In this document: piece after piece, positions 46,801 to 53,571 of the stretch
Layout: each line of letters starts with the position of its first letter
Position numbering within the stretch: the first letter of the stretch is position 1
Assembly (NCBI RefSeq): GCF_900188205.1
Contig: NZ_FZOH01000008.1
Span: 186,001-250,000 of the forward strand
Origin: Geodermatophilus saharensis
Lineage (GTDB): Bacteria > Actinomycetota > Actinomycetes > Mycobacteriales > Geodermatophilaceae
DNA length: 64,000 bases
Direction of reading: 5' to 3'
Translations under genes and position numbers: made by a program
Notes under the pieces: generated by a model
Seen by the model: the letters and a program-made list of their open reading frames with translations, nothing else
What the model was told of the DNA's origin: nothing
Database searches by the model: none

Positions 46801-47673
46801 GGCCTGCGCAGCCACGAGAAGTTCGTGCCCGAGCCGGTGTTCTCCCTGCCGAAGAAGCAGATCGCGACGTTCCTGCGGCACCTGTGGGCCACCGACGGAT
46901 CCGTCACGGTGAACGGGAACGGCCGGGGTGGGCGCGTGTACTACGCCTCGACCAGCCGCCGGCTCGTCGACGACGTCTCCCGGCTGCTGCTGCGGTTCGG
47001 CATCTCCTGCCGCATCCGCCGGGTCCGCAAGGCCGGCTACCGGGACGGCTGGACGCTCGACGTCAGCGGCTGCGACGACCAGCGGCGCTTCCTGGGCGAG
47101 ATCGGCGTCCACGGGTCCCGCGGGGCCGCCGCCGAGCGCCTCCTGGGGATCGTCCGGGAGACGTCGGGCAACCCGAACGTCGACACGGTGCCGGTGCAGG
47201 TCTGGGAGCGGGTGCGGGCGGTCCTGGAGGAGAAGGGCATGAGCCACCGCGCCTTCGCCGCCGCCATGGACTCGGCCTTCTGCGGGAGCGCCACGTGGAA
47301 GCACGCGCCCAGCCGCGAGCGCCTCGGGCGGATCGCGGCCGTCCTGGACGACGCCGACCTGGAGATCCAGGCGGTCAACGACCTGCAGTGGGACGAGATC
47401 GTCTCCGTCGAGCAGGGCGCCGAGGAGGAGGTCTACGACGCCACGGTGCTGGGCGGGCACAACTTCGTCGCCGAGGGCATCGCCGTCCACAACAGCATCG
47501 AGCAGGACGCCGACATGGTCATGATGATCCACCGCGAGGACATGTACGAGAAGGAGTCACCGCGGGCCGGCGAGGCCGACATCATGCTGGTGAAGCACCG
47601 GAATGGTCCGACCGCGAACGTGACCGTCGCCTTCCAGGGCCACTACAGCCGTTTCGTCGACATGGCGAACTGA
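43816..47673 (+). CDS. dnaB: Replicative DNA helicase DnaB, split by two inteins
   Basis: The 1285-residue precursor starts like DnaB (RQPPQDVAAEQSVLGGMLMSKDAI, then RGVPTGIRDLDELTNGLQAGQM). Intein 1 (residues 231-633) cuts Walker A between GVGK and STLGLD; intein 2 (801-1226) cuts after DLRESG, before SIEQDADMVMMI. Removing them gives a normal 456-residue helicase with a complete GVGKST and arginine-finger region. DnaB unwinds DNA at the fork and interacts with primase. GTG at 43816 is preceded by GGGAGG at 7 bases. DnaA-box-like sites lie upstream. Both inteins must splice for activity, since each sits in an ATPase motif. Confidence 0.96.
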   Translation: MAVADDFSRPQATAPAYDRQPPQDVAAEQSVLGGMLMSKDAIADVVEQLTGNDFYRPAHQVIYDTILDLYGRGEPADAITVAAELNRTDQLSKMGGAVYLHTLIASTPTAANAGYYAQIVAEQATLRRLVEAGTRVVQLGYGAAGGRGDVDDIVDRAQQEIYEVTEKRMSEDYSRLEDILQPTMDELDAIASRGGTARGVPTGIRDLDELTNGLQAGQMVVIAARPGVGKALALDTPVPTPTGWTTMGEITVGDRVLGADGRPTTVVAATGVMTDRPCYEVHFSDGSMIVADGQHQWVTTDRAARRLGARGQARVRTTEELARTLRCATADRRLNHAVSNAAPLDLPAADLPVPPYALGVWLGDGTSAAAHYTSADPEIAAHIEAEGLVVVPTGVDRRYSLRLPARPGAAQRPCPMCGRPFVPRTSQVQTCGKTCGGALRAGGGIGIQATCPDCGSPSSGLAPCQGCRDDHGTVTALLRGLGVLGDKHVPIAYLRASVAQRRALLAGLLDTDGTVTGGGAVQFAVTSRRLAEDARELIASLGHRVRMSTRRVRGRNEASSTCYTLTFSTDDEVFRLERKKLLHKERGARTFTARGVRFITDVRPVPSVPVRCIQVDAADSLFLAGRSFVPTHNSTLGLDIARSAAVKHHMATCIFSLEMSKHEITMRLLSAEAKVPLHHMRAGTLSDEDWSKLARRMGEVADAPLYIDDSPNMTMMEIRAKARRLKQRNDLKLVVIDYLQLMTSGKRVESRQQEVSEFSRALKLLAKELEVPVIAMSQLNRGSEQRQDKKPMLSDLRESGCLPAGTRVLRADTGAETTMGELFTAGATDVPVWALDDNLRYVRRHLTHVFSTGRKPVLALTTASGKTVRATANHPFLTYDGFRPLGELVPGDRIAVPRHVPAPDRMTVWEDERVVLLAHLIGDGSFVRRQPLRYASIDEENLRAVTAAALHFGVVAVRDEYAAARCTTLRLRSPFPLTRGRRNPIAAWLDELGLSGLRSHEKFVPEPVFSLPKKQIATFLRHLWATDGSVTVNGNGRGGRVYYASTSRRLVDDVSRLLLRFGISCRIRRVRKAGYRDGWTLDVSGCDDQRRFLGEIGVHGSRGAAAERLLGIVRETSGNPNVDTVPVQVWERVRAVLEEKGMSHRAFAAAMDSAFCGSATWKHAPSRERLGRIAAVLDDADLEIQAVNDLQWDEIVSVEQGAEEEVYDATVLGGHNFVAEGIAVHNSIEQDADMVMMIHREDMYEKESPRAGEADIMLVKHRNGPTANVTVAFQGHYSRFVDMAN
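44506..45714 (+). mobile_element. DnaB intein 1: class 3 (WCT) intein with endonuclease and zinc-ribbon-like insertion
   Basis: The 403-residue intein begins ALALDTPVPTPTGWTTMGEI, with Ala rather than Cys/Ser at position 1, and ends FVPTHN before Ser. It has the class 3 triplet: Trp at intein residue 67 (DGQHQWVTT), Cys in block F (VRCIQVD, residue 382) and Thr in block G (residue 401). LAGLIDADG-type motifs are LGVWLGDGTS and LLAGLLDTDGTV. Between them lie eight Cys in pairs (precursor 414/417, 431/435, 451/454, 464/467), suggesting two zinc knuckles. Insertion is in the Walker A motif. Splicing and homing are inferred. Confidence 0.9.
46216..47493 (+). mobile_element. DnaB intein 2: class 1 intein with LAGLIDADG endonuclease
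   Basis: The 426-residue intein begins with Cys (CLPAGTRVLRADTGAETTMGE) and ends VAEGIAVHN before Ser. Block B has TANHPFL with the conserved His; endonuclease motifs are LLAHLIGDGSF and LRHLWATDGSVT. A helix-turn-helix-like stretch (MSHRAFAAAMDSAF to RLGRIAAVLDDAD) sits before block F (VYDATVLGGHNFVAEG). It is the canonical DnaB insertion site after RESG. All catalytic splice residues are present, so it should be active. Confidence 0.92.
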
Positions 47674-47691
47674 GCGCGCCGCACCGGGTCC

Positions 47692-47724
47692 GAGGGTCCG
47701 GGACCGTCACGGTCCCGGGCCCTC
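47692..47724 (+). terminator. Terminator after dnaB
   Basis: GAGGGTCCGGGACCGT and ACGGTCCCGGGCCCTC pair over 16 positions with one G-T wobble, 19 bp after the dnaB stop. Confidence 0.8.
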
Positions 47725-47767
47725 GTGCGCCGTGGGGACGCCGGGCCGGCGCCGCCGGACGCGCGGT

Positions 47768-47781
47768 GTTCCACGTGGAGC
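47768..47781. other. Degenerate parS-like site after dnaB
   Basis: GTTCCACGTGGAGC differs from the parS palindrome at one base. It lies in the intergenic region between dnaB and the secreted hydrolase. Probably weaker than the perfect copies. Confidence 0.6.
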
Positions 47782-47845
47782 ACTCCGGCCCGGTGGTCGA
47801 ACCGCGGGCGGTCGAGTGACCGGCCGTGGCGGGACCGCTGCGGAT

Positions 47846-47874
47846 TTGTGATCCGGATCTCGGTCGACTAGGAA
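47846..47874 (+). promoter_or_regulatory. Promoter for the secreted hydrolase gene
   Basis: TTGTGA (47846-47851), a 17-bp spacer and TAGGAA (47869-47874) form a sigma-70-like promoter 31 bp before the GTG start. A TGGAGAA ribosome site lies between. Confidence 0.65.
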
Positions 47875-47904
47875 GGGGCGTCCTCCCTCAACCTGGAGAA
47901 GCCT

Positions 47905-49812
47905 GTGCAGCAGCGACGCTGGCACCGGGCGACCTCGTCGCTCCTCGGTGCACTGACCCTGACCGCCGCCGTGACGGTCACCGCCACCCCCGCCCTGGCC
48001 GCCCCGGACAAGCCCGAGCCGCTCTCGGTCTTCCCCACCGACTCGCTGACCGTCCGCGACCCCGCCCAGCTGACCGGACGCCGGGTGGCGCTGCCCACGG
48101 ACGGGTGCGGCGCCCCGATCGCCTGCGGACTGGTGCAGCAGCTCAACCAGCTCGACGGGTTCGACCTCGACCCGCGGATCGCCGTGCGGTTCAGCGGCCC
48201 GGTCGACCCGGCCGCGACCGCCGCCCGCATCACCCTGCAGCCGGCCGGCACCGACGCCCGCATCGGCGTCGACCGCGTGGTGTGGGACCCGGCGACCAAC
48301 ACGCTCTACGCCCACCCGGCCGAGCAGCTGGCGCCGTCGACGACCTACCGGCTGCGCGTCCAGGGCGGCCCGGCCAACAAGGCCACCCACGACACGTTCA
48401 CCACGATGAGCGCCACCGACGGCCTGCTGGACATCCAGCGGCAGCTCGACAGCGGGGACGCCTTCGCCGCCGTCGGGATCGACGACCCGGCCCTGCAGGT
48501 GCAGGGCGCCTTCCCTGCACGGGGGACGACGGTCGCCTGGGCCACCGACCGCGGCGCCACCGACCCCGCGCCGACGCCCACCCCCGTCCCCACGGCCGCC
48601 CTCGGCGGCACGATCGTCTTCGGCTCGTTCCAGGCGCCGTCCTGGCTCACGCCCGACGTCACCATCCCCCAGACGCCGACCGGGGACGCCGGTCCGCGCC
48701 CGGTCGGGGCCGAGCAGCTGCCCTTCGTCGCGGTCCTGCCCCCCGGCACCCCGCCCCCCGGCGGCTGGCCGGTGGCCGTGTTCGGCCACGGGTTCACCAG
48801 CTCGACCAACGCCGTCTTCCTCGCCGCGGTCGAGAACGCGAGGAACGGCATCGCCACCATCGGCACCAACGTCGTCGGTCACGGGTACGGGCCCGAGAGC
48901 GGCTGGGTCGTCACCAGCGGGGGCACGACGACGACCATCCCCGCCTACGGGCGCGGGACCGACCAGAACGGCGACGACGCCATCGAGTCCACCGAGGGGT
49001 CCTCGGCCACCGGTGCCGCCGCGGCGCAGTCGTCCCGGGACGCCCTGCGGCAGACCGCCGCCGACAACATGACGCTGATCCGCTCGCTGGGCGGCACCGA
49101 CGTCGACCGCGACGGGACGCCGGACCTCTCCGGCGAGGACGTGACCTACTTCGGGCAGAGCTTCGGCGGCATCTACGGCACGATGCTGACCGGCGTCGAC
49201 CCGGCGGTCACCCGATCGGTGCTCAACGTGCCCGGCGGGCCGGTCGCCGAGATCGCCCGGCTGTCGCCGTCCTTCCGCCCGCTCACCGCGGCGGCCCTGG
49301 ACGCGGCGGGCCTGCTCAACAGCGACGACCCGACCCGGAACGGCTTCCAGGAGCAGCTGCCGCTGCGCGGCGAGGGCCCGGTGACGGTCACCGTGCCCGG
49401 TGCGGTGGAGATCCAGGAGTACCTGGCCCGGTCGACCTGGCTGTCCCGCCCGGGCAGCCCGGAGACCTTTGCCCCGCTCATCGAGCCGGAGCGGGTGCTG
49501 GTGCAGGTGGCCTACGGCGACCAGACGGTGCCCAACCCGACGTCGTACACGCTGGTCGACGCAGGGGACCTGTGGTCGCGGACCAGTCTCTACCGCAACG
49601 ACCGGGCGACGCCGCCGCTGCCCAACCCGCACTCGTTCCTGCTGGTGCTGCCGCACCCGTCCTCGCCGCAGGGGCAGGCGCAGGTGGCGGCCTTCCTCGG
49701 CCGCGGTGAGGTGGTCGACCCCGACGGGGACGGGAACGTGTGGGAGGTGCCGGTCGAGGACCCGTCGGTGCTGCTCTCGCTCAACTTCCCGCAGCCGGCG
49801 CTCCGGCCCTGA
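47905..49812 (+). CDS. Secreted alpha/beta-hydrolase with Ig-like N-terminal domain
   Basis: The 635-residue protein has a signal peptide ending ALA-A (RATSSLLGALTLTAAVTVTATPALA, about residues 9-33), an SbsA/Big-like Ig domain (about 75-155) and a hydrolase domain from about 230. HGFTSS (near residue 294) is the likely oxyanion segment and GQSFGG (near 417) the nucleophile elbow with Ser; the acid may be the Asp in QVAYGDQTVP and the His in NPHSF. It resembles secreted lipases or esterases with an N-terminal Ig module; the substrate is unknown. It has its own promoter and a strong terminator. Confidence 0.85.
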   Translation: MQQRRWHRATSSLLGALTLTAAVTVTATPALAAPDKPEPLSVFPTDSLTVRDPAQLTGRRVALPTDGCGAPIACGLVQQLNQLDGFDLDPRIAVRFSGPVDPAATAARITLQPAGTDARIGVDRVVWDPATNTLYAHPAEQLAPSTTYRLRVQGGPANKATHDTFTTMSATDGLLDIQRQLDSGDAFAAVGIDDPALQVQGAFPARGTTVAWATDRGATDPAPTPTPVPTAALGGTIVFGSFQAPSWLTPDVTIPQTPTGDAGPRPVGAEQLPFVAVLPPGTPPPGGWPVAVFGHGFTSSTNAVFLAAVENARNGIATIGTNVVGHGYGPESGWVVTSGGTTTTIPAYGRGTDQNGDDAIESTEGSSATGAAAAQSSRDALRQTAADNMTLIRSLGGTDVDRDGTPDLSGEDVTYFGQSFGGIYGTMLTGVDPAVTRSVLNVPGGPVAEIARLSPSFRPLTAAALDAAGLLNSDDPTRNGFQEQLPLRGEGPVTVTVPGAVEIQEYLARSTWLSRPGSPETFAPLIEPERVLVQVAYGDQTVPNPTSYTLVDAGDLWSRTSLYRNDRATPPLPNPHSFLLVLPHPSSPQGQAQVAAFLGRGEVVDPDGDGNVWEVPVEDPSVLLSLNFPQPALRP

Positions 49813-49828
49813 CCGGCCGCTGACCACC

Positions 49829-49864
49829 GAGGGGCCCGGGACGATCCGTCGTCCCGGGCCCCTC
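49829..49864. terminator. Bidirectional terminator between hydrolase and acetyltransferase genes
   Basis: Perfect 16-bp arms (GAGGGGCCCGGGACGA and its complement) with a TCCG loop, in a 67-bp convergent gap. Confidence 0.9.
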
Positions 49865-49879
49865 GTCCGTGTCCAGCGA

Positions 49880-51013
49880 TCAGGCCGGCGCCAGCGAGCC
49901 GGGGTCGAAGTGGTCGAGGAAGTCGCCGACCGGCCGGCCGAACCAGCGGTGCGCGCCCTGCACGGTCACCGGCGGCCAGTCCCACCACGCGACGCGCAGC
50001 AGGCGGTCGACGACGTCGTCGGGGAAGCGCCGCCGGATCACCCGGGCGGGCACCCCGCCGACCACGGAGTAGGGCGGGACGTCGGCGTTGACCAGCGCCC
50101 GCGCGCCGACGATCGAGCCGGTGCCCACGGTGACGTCGCCGAGCAGCGTGGCGCCGTAGCCGATCCAGACGTCGTCGCCGACCACCAGCCGCTCACCGGT
50201 GACACCGGGCGGTGGCTCGTCGTAGGGCTCGTCGGGCACCAGGATCCCGATGGGGAAGGTGGAGGCGGTCTCCGGGCGGTGCAGGCCGCGCTGGTCGAGC
50301 ACGAGCTCCTCCCCCGCCCCGTCGTACACCCGGCCACCGGGCAGCACGATGCGCACGTCGTCGGCGATCGAGCAGTAGCCGCCGAGCTCGACCCGGTCCA
50401 GCGGGGTGAAGGTCTGCACGAGGGTGCGCTGGCCGGCGTAGGTGCCGGGGCCGGCGACGACGCCGGGGCTGCCGCCGAAGGGCCGGCGCACGCGCTCGCG
50501 CAGGCTGCCCGCGCCGGCGCAGGGCGTGACCGGCACGCCCTCGGCCAGCGCGCGGCGCACGAGGCGGGGCACGGGGTCGGCCGCCTCGGCGTCGTCCCCG
50601 GGGCCGGCCCACCGCCGCAGCAGCCCGGCGGGGGCGGCGACGTGCGGTGCGGGGTCGTCGGGTGCGGCGACGGCGACCCCGCCGGCGCGGGCGGCGGCCT
50701 CGGCCAGGGCGGTGACCGCCGTCGGGACCGCGCAGCCCTCGGTGCCGCCGGCCCACACGACGTCGCCGTCGGCGCGGTCCAGGCCCAGCAGCAGGGCGGT
50801 GGCGCGGTCGGCGCCGGGGGCGCGCACCACCTCCGCGCCCTCGACGAGGCGGAGGAAGTCGGCGACGTCGAAGCGCCCGGAGCTGTCGACGACCACCGTC
50901 TGGACCGCGTGCCCGGCGGCCTCGGCGGTGCCCACGGCGGCGACCAGCGCCTCCAGCGACGCCTCGACGGCGGAGACCCGGGTGTCGGCCACGAGGACGA
51001 TGCTCACCAGCAC
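49880..51013 (-). CDS. Hexapeptide-repeat acetyltransferase fused to a glycosyltransferase-like N-terminal domain
   Basis: The C-terminal part (about residues 210-360) is a left-handed beta helix of the CatB/VatD xenobiotic acetyltransferase type: LGGYCSIADDVRIV, VVGDDVWIGYGATLLGDVTVGTGSIVGARALVNADVPPYSVVGGVPARVIRRRF, then WWDWP. The first 130 residues (VSIVLVADTRVSAVEASLEALV, VQTVVVDSSG) look like a GT-A Rossmann domain without a clear DxD. The acceptor may be a sugar of a capsule or exopolysaccharide. GTG at 51013 is preceded by TACCGT 6 bases away. 377 residues; longer than stand-alone CatB (about 210). Confidence 0.8.
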   Translation of the reverse strand: MLVSIVLVADTRVSAVEASLEALVAAVGTAEAAGHAVQTVVVDSSGRFDVADFLRLVEGAEVVRAPGADRATALLLGLDRADGDVVWAGGTEGCAVPTAVTALAEAAARAGGVAVAAPDDPAPHVAAPAGLLRRWAGPGDDAEAADPVPRLVRRALAEGVPVTPCAGAGSLRERVRRPFGGSPGVVAGPGTYAGQRTLVQTFTPLDRVELGGYCSIADDVRIVLPGGRVYDGAGEELVLDQRGLHRPETASTFPIGILVPDEPYDEPPPGVTGERLVVGDDVWIGYGATLLGDVTVGTGSIVGARALVNADVPPYSVVGGVPARVIRRRFPDDVVDRLLRVAWWDWPPVTVQGAHRWFGRPVGDFLDHFDPGSLAPA

Positions 51014-51190
51014 GGGCCGACGGTAGGTGCCGGGCGTGCCGCGACGTGGCCCGGACACGCGAGAGGGCAGCTGCGCAGGCTGCGGTGACCAGGGCAATGG
51101 TGAACTTGACCAGACGATCTTCCCCGGGATCAGCGCGGCACAGTCATCGACGACCCGTAGGAGCGAAGGAGACGTGCCGGACTCGTCCGG
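51014..51190. other. Intergenic region, acetyltransferase to Mrr gene
   Basis: A 177-bp stretch with base composition visibly less GC-rich than the rest of the window, marking the left edge of the Mrr island. I see no gene and no strong hairpin. The divergent acetyltransferase start and the Mrr stop bound it. Confidence 0.4.
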
Positions 51191-52084
51191 CTACTCGAAG
51201 AAGTCCTCGTCCAGTTCAACCAGGTGGTACGTGTGTCGAGTCTGGACCCCGACGCCGTATTGGATCATCAGCCGGGCCAGTCGCTCGCCGTCGATCAGGA
51301 TGACGCGAGCGTTGATCGTCGCCGCGTAGTCCAGTGCGTGCTGGGTGAACCGGCTCGTGGTGATGAAGATGCCCCGGCTGGCGTGTCGGCCGTGCAGGGC
51401 GCCGACGAAGGCCTGGATCGTCTCGCGGCCGACGATGTTGTCTGTCGCGTAGCGCTTTGCCTGTACATACACGCGGTCGAGGCCAAGTGGGTCTTGGTCG
51501 ATCACGCCGTCAACTCCGCCGTCACCAGAGCCACCCAGCCGACGGACCTGCTTCTCGGCGCCGCCGTAACCCATGGCCACCAACAGGTCGAGCACGGCTT
51601 GTTCCAGGAAGGCCGGCTCTTGGGCGCGAAGCCGCTCCACCAGTTGTTCGGCGATGTCGGCGGTGTAACGAGTGACGCCCTGATCGATCTGCTCGAGCGG
51701 ATCAAGATCTGTGTCCGCTTCCGCGGCAGTCTCTTGCGTGGGAGTGACTGCTGCTCGGCGGGGTGGGCGGTAGCCAGGAAACAGGATGCGTTCGGTCAGG
51801 CCCTGCGGATGCTGACTCAGGAGGGCGCGACCGTGCTCATTGATGACGTACTGCCCGCGGACGGGACGGTCGATCGCCCCCGAGCGGGCCAGCCCGGACA
51901 GTGCCCAGCCGATTCGGTTATCCACCTTGGTCTGGCCAGACGCAAGGATCTCCGCCCGCTGCTCCTCGGTGAGGCCGACTTGATCGGCGACGAGCTTCGA
52001 CATCTCCCGCCGACTACGCACTCGTCCGTCCGAGAGCACTTGAAGGACAGGGACGAGGAACCCCTCCCACACTGGCATCTGCAT
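51191..52084 (-). CDS. Mrr-type restriction endonuclease (type IV, modified DNA)
   Basis: The protein has an N-terminal Mrr_N winged-helix domain (FLVPVLQVLSDGRVRSRREMSKLVADQVGL, to about residue 90) and a C-terminal Mrr catalytic domain with the PD-(D/E)xK signature: GGSGDGGVDGVI and VYVQAKRY (Q-x-K). Mrr enzymes cut methylated foreign DNA. The coding sequence is clearly lower in GC than its neighbours, suggesting horizontal gain. ATG at 52084 has AGGGGTGAG 7 bases upstream; a GTG at 52096 adds four residues. Confidence 0.85.
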   Translation of the reverse strand: MQMPVWEGFLVPVLQVLSDGRVRSRREMSKLVADQVGLTEEQRAEILASGQTKVDNRIGWALSGLARSGAIDRPVRGQYVINEHGRALLSQHPQGLTERILFPGYRPPRRAAVTPTQETAAEADTDLDPLEQIDQGVTRYTADIAEQLVERLRAQEPAFLEQAVLDLLVAMGYGGAEKQVRRLGGSGDGGVDGVIDQDPLGLDRVYVQAKRYATDNIVGRETIQAFVGALHGRHASRGIFITTSRFTQHALDYAATINARVILIDGERLARLMIQYGVGVQTRHTYHLVELDEDFFE

Positions 52085-52284
52085 CGGCGCACTCACCCCT
52101 TCGGCGGGCGCGATCCTGAAGTCTCGCCACCGGCTGTTCGAGTTCCACCATGGACAGACGTCGCTTGATGATTCCTTGTTACCGTATCCAGGCGACTAGC
52201 GACCTCCTGCGTCAGGGCCAGGGGACGCTGACTGGTAAGGGGCTGGGCCGACCCTCCGTAATTGTCTCCAGCCCAAACAGGAAA
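52085..52284. other. Intergenic region between Mrr gene and desaturase terminator
   Basis: About 200 bp of less GC-rich DNA upstream of the Mrr gene. It must contain its promoter (a possible TACGGT lies near 52185 on the minus strand). No gene or direct-repeat boundary was found. Confidence 0.35.
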
Positions 52285-52313
52285 GGGGCCGGGTCCTTTG
52301 TGGACCCGGCCCC
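52285..52313 (-). terminator. Terminator after desaturase gene
   Basis: GGGGCCGGGTCC and GGACCCGGCCCC (perfect 12 bp) with loop TTTGT, 24 bp past the desaturase stop. Confidence 0.8.
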
Positions 52314-52337
52314 GGTCACCGAGGCGTACGGCGCGCG

Positions 52338-53546
52338 TCAGGCGGCGGCCAGGGCGGCCTGCTCACGGATGAGCCGGCGGCGGACCTTCGGCTCGCCGGT
52401 GGTCATCTTCCACAGCTTGGCCAGCTGCGACGGCAGGTTGCGGGCCGTCGTGTTCTGGAGCCAGCCGTTGGGCAGCGACAGCCGGATGATCTTGTGCCAG
52501 GCGGAGCCGACCTGCCGGGGCAGCGGCGCGGTGTGGTAGTTCAGCCCGTAGCGGTCGAACAGGTCGCGGATCTTCGGGGCGATCTCGGCGTACCGGTTGC
52601 TCGGCAGGTCGGGGAACAGGTGGTGCTCGATCTGGTGCGACAGGTTCCCGGTCAGGACGTGCATCGCCTTGGAGCCGGAGATGTTGGCCGAGCCGAGCAT
52701 CTGGCGCAGGTACCACTCACCGCGGGTCTCGCCCTCGATCGACTTCTTCTCGAAGGTCTCCACGCCCTCGGGGAAGTGCCCGCAGAGGATCACCGAGTTC
52801 GACCACAGGTTGCGCACGATGTTGGCGGTGAAGTTCGCCGCCAGGGTGGCGAAGAAGTTGGGGCCCGACAGCAGCGGGTGGACGAGGTAGTCCTTGCGCG
52901 CCTGCTTGCCGATCTTGACCAGCACGGCCCTGGCGCGCTTGCGGAACTCCGGGTCGCTCGTCTGCTTCTTCGCGAGGACCGCGCCGAGCTCGAGGTCGTA
53001 GGCGGCGATCCCGTACTCGAAGAAGCAGGCGTTGATGAAGCTCCACAGCGGCTGGCCGAGGTACATCGGCGTCCAGGGCTGGTCCTCGTCGACGCGCATG
53101 ATGCCGTAGCCGAGGTCGTTGTCCTTGCCGATCACGTTCGTGTACGTGTGGTGCAGCTCGTTGTGCGAGTGCTTCCACTGCTCGACCGGGCTGGCCATGT
53201 CCCAGTCCCACGTCGTGGAGTGGATCTTCGGGTCGCGCATCCAGTCCCACTGCCCGTGCAGGATGTTGTGCCCGATCTCCATGTTCTCGAGGATCTTGGC
53301 CACCGAGAGCCCGATCGTCCCGAGCACCCAGGCCGGGGGGAAGCCCGACGCGAGCAGCACGGCGCGGCTGCCGAGCTCGATCTTGCGGTGCACGTCGATG
53401 ACCCGGCGGATGTAGCGCGCGTCGGACTCGCCGCGGCTGTCCATCACCTCCTGGCGGATCTCGTCGAGCTCCTTGCCGAGGAGCTCGACGTCGTCGGCGG
53501 TGAGGTGGGCGATCGGGTTGTCGGTCTTCTTCTGCACGACGGTCAT
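52338..53546 (-). CDS. Membrane fatty acid desaturase (DesA3-like)
   Basis: The 402-residue protein has the three histidine boxes of membrane desaturases: HNILHGQ (near residue 93), HNELHHTYTN (near 129) and HQIEHHLFPDLP (near 310). They bind a di-iron centre that inserts a double bond into acyl chains, using electrons from a ferredoxin-type partner. Such a reductase gene lies directly upstream (25-bp spacing), the same pairing as Rv3229c-Rv3230c. Start ATG at 53546 with a GGGAGAC ribosome site. Membrane segments lie between the boxes. Confidence 0.92.
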   Translation of the reverse strand: MTVVQKKTDNPIAHLTADDVELLGKELDEIRQEVMDSRGESDARYIRRVIDVHRKIELGSRAVLLASGFPPAWVLGTIGLSVAKILENMEIGHNILHGQWDWMRDPKIHSTTWDWDMASPVEQWKHSHNELHHTYTNVIGKDNDLGYGIMRVDEDQPWTPMYLGQPLWSFINACFFEYGIAAYDLELGAVLAKKQTSDPEFRKRARAVLVKIGKQARKDYLVHPLLSGPNFFATLAANFTANIVRNLWSNSVILCGHFPEGVETFEKKSIEGETRGEWYLRQMLGSANISGSKAMHVLTGNLSHQIEHHLFPDLPSNRYAEIAPKIRDLFDRYGLNYHTAPLPRQVGSAWHKIIRLSLPNGWLQNTTARNLPSQLAKLWKMTTGEPKVRRRLIREQAALAAA

Positions 53547-53571
53547 GCGTGTCTCCCAGCGGTCTCGGGGG

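Noticed and set aside
44506..47493. Insertion sequence in dnaB
   Set aside because: The insertions keep the reading frame, carry intein splice blocks and have no inverted ends or transposase motifs.
43783..47532. A 1249-residue antisense frame across dnaB
   Set aside because: It is the complement of the conserved dnaB plus inteins and has a composition typical of an antisense GC-rich frame.
51050..52270. Prophage or integrative element around the Mrr gene
   Set aside because: No integrase, tRNA target or flanking repeats; only one gene is present.
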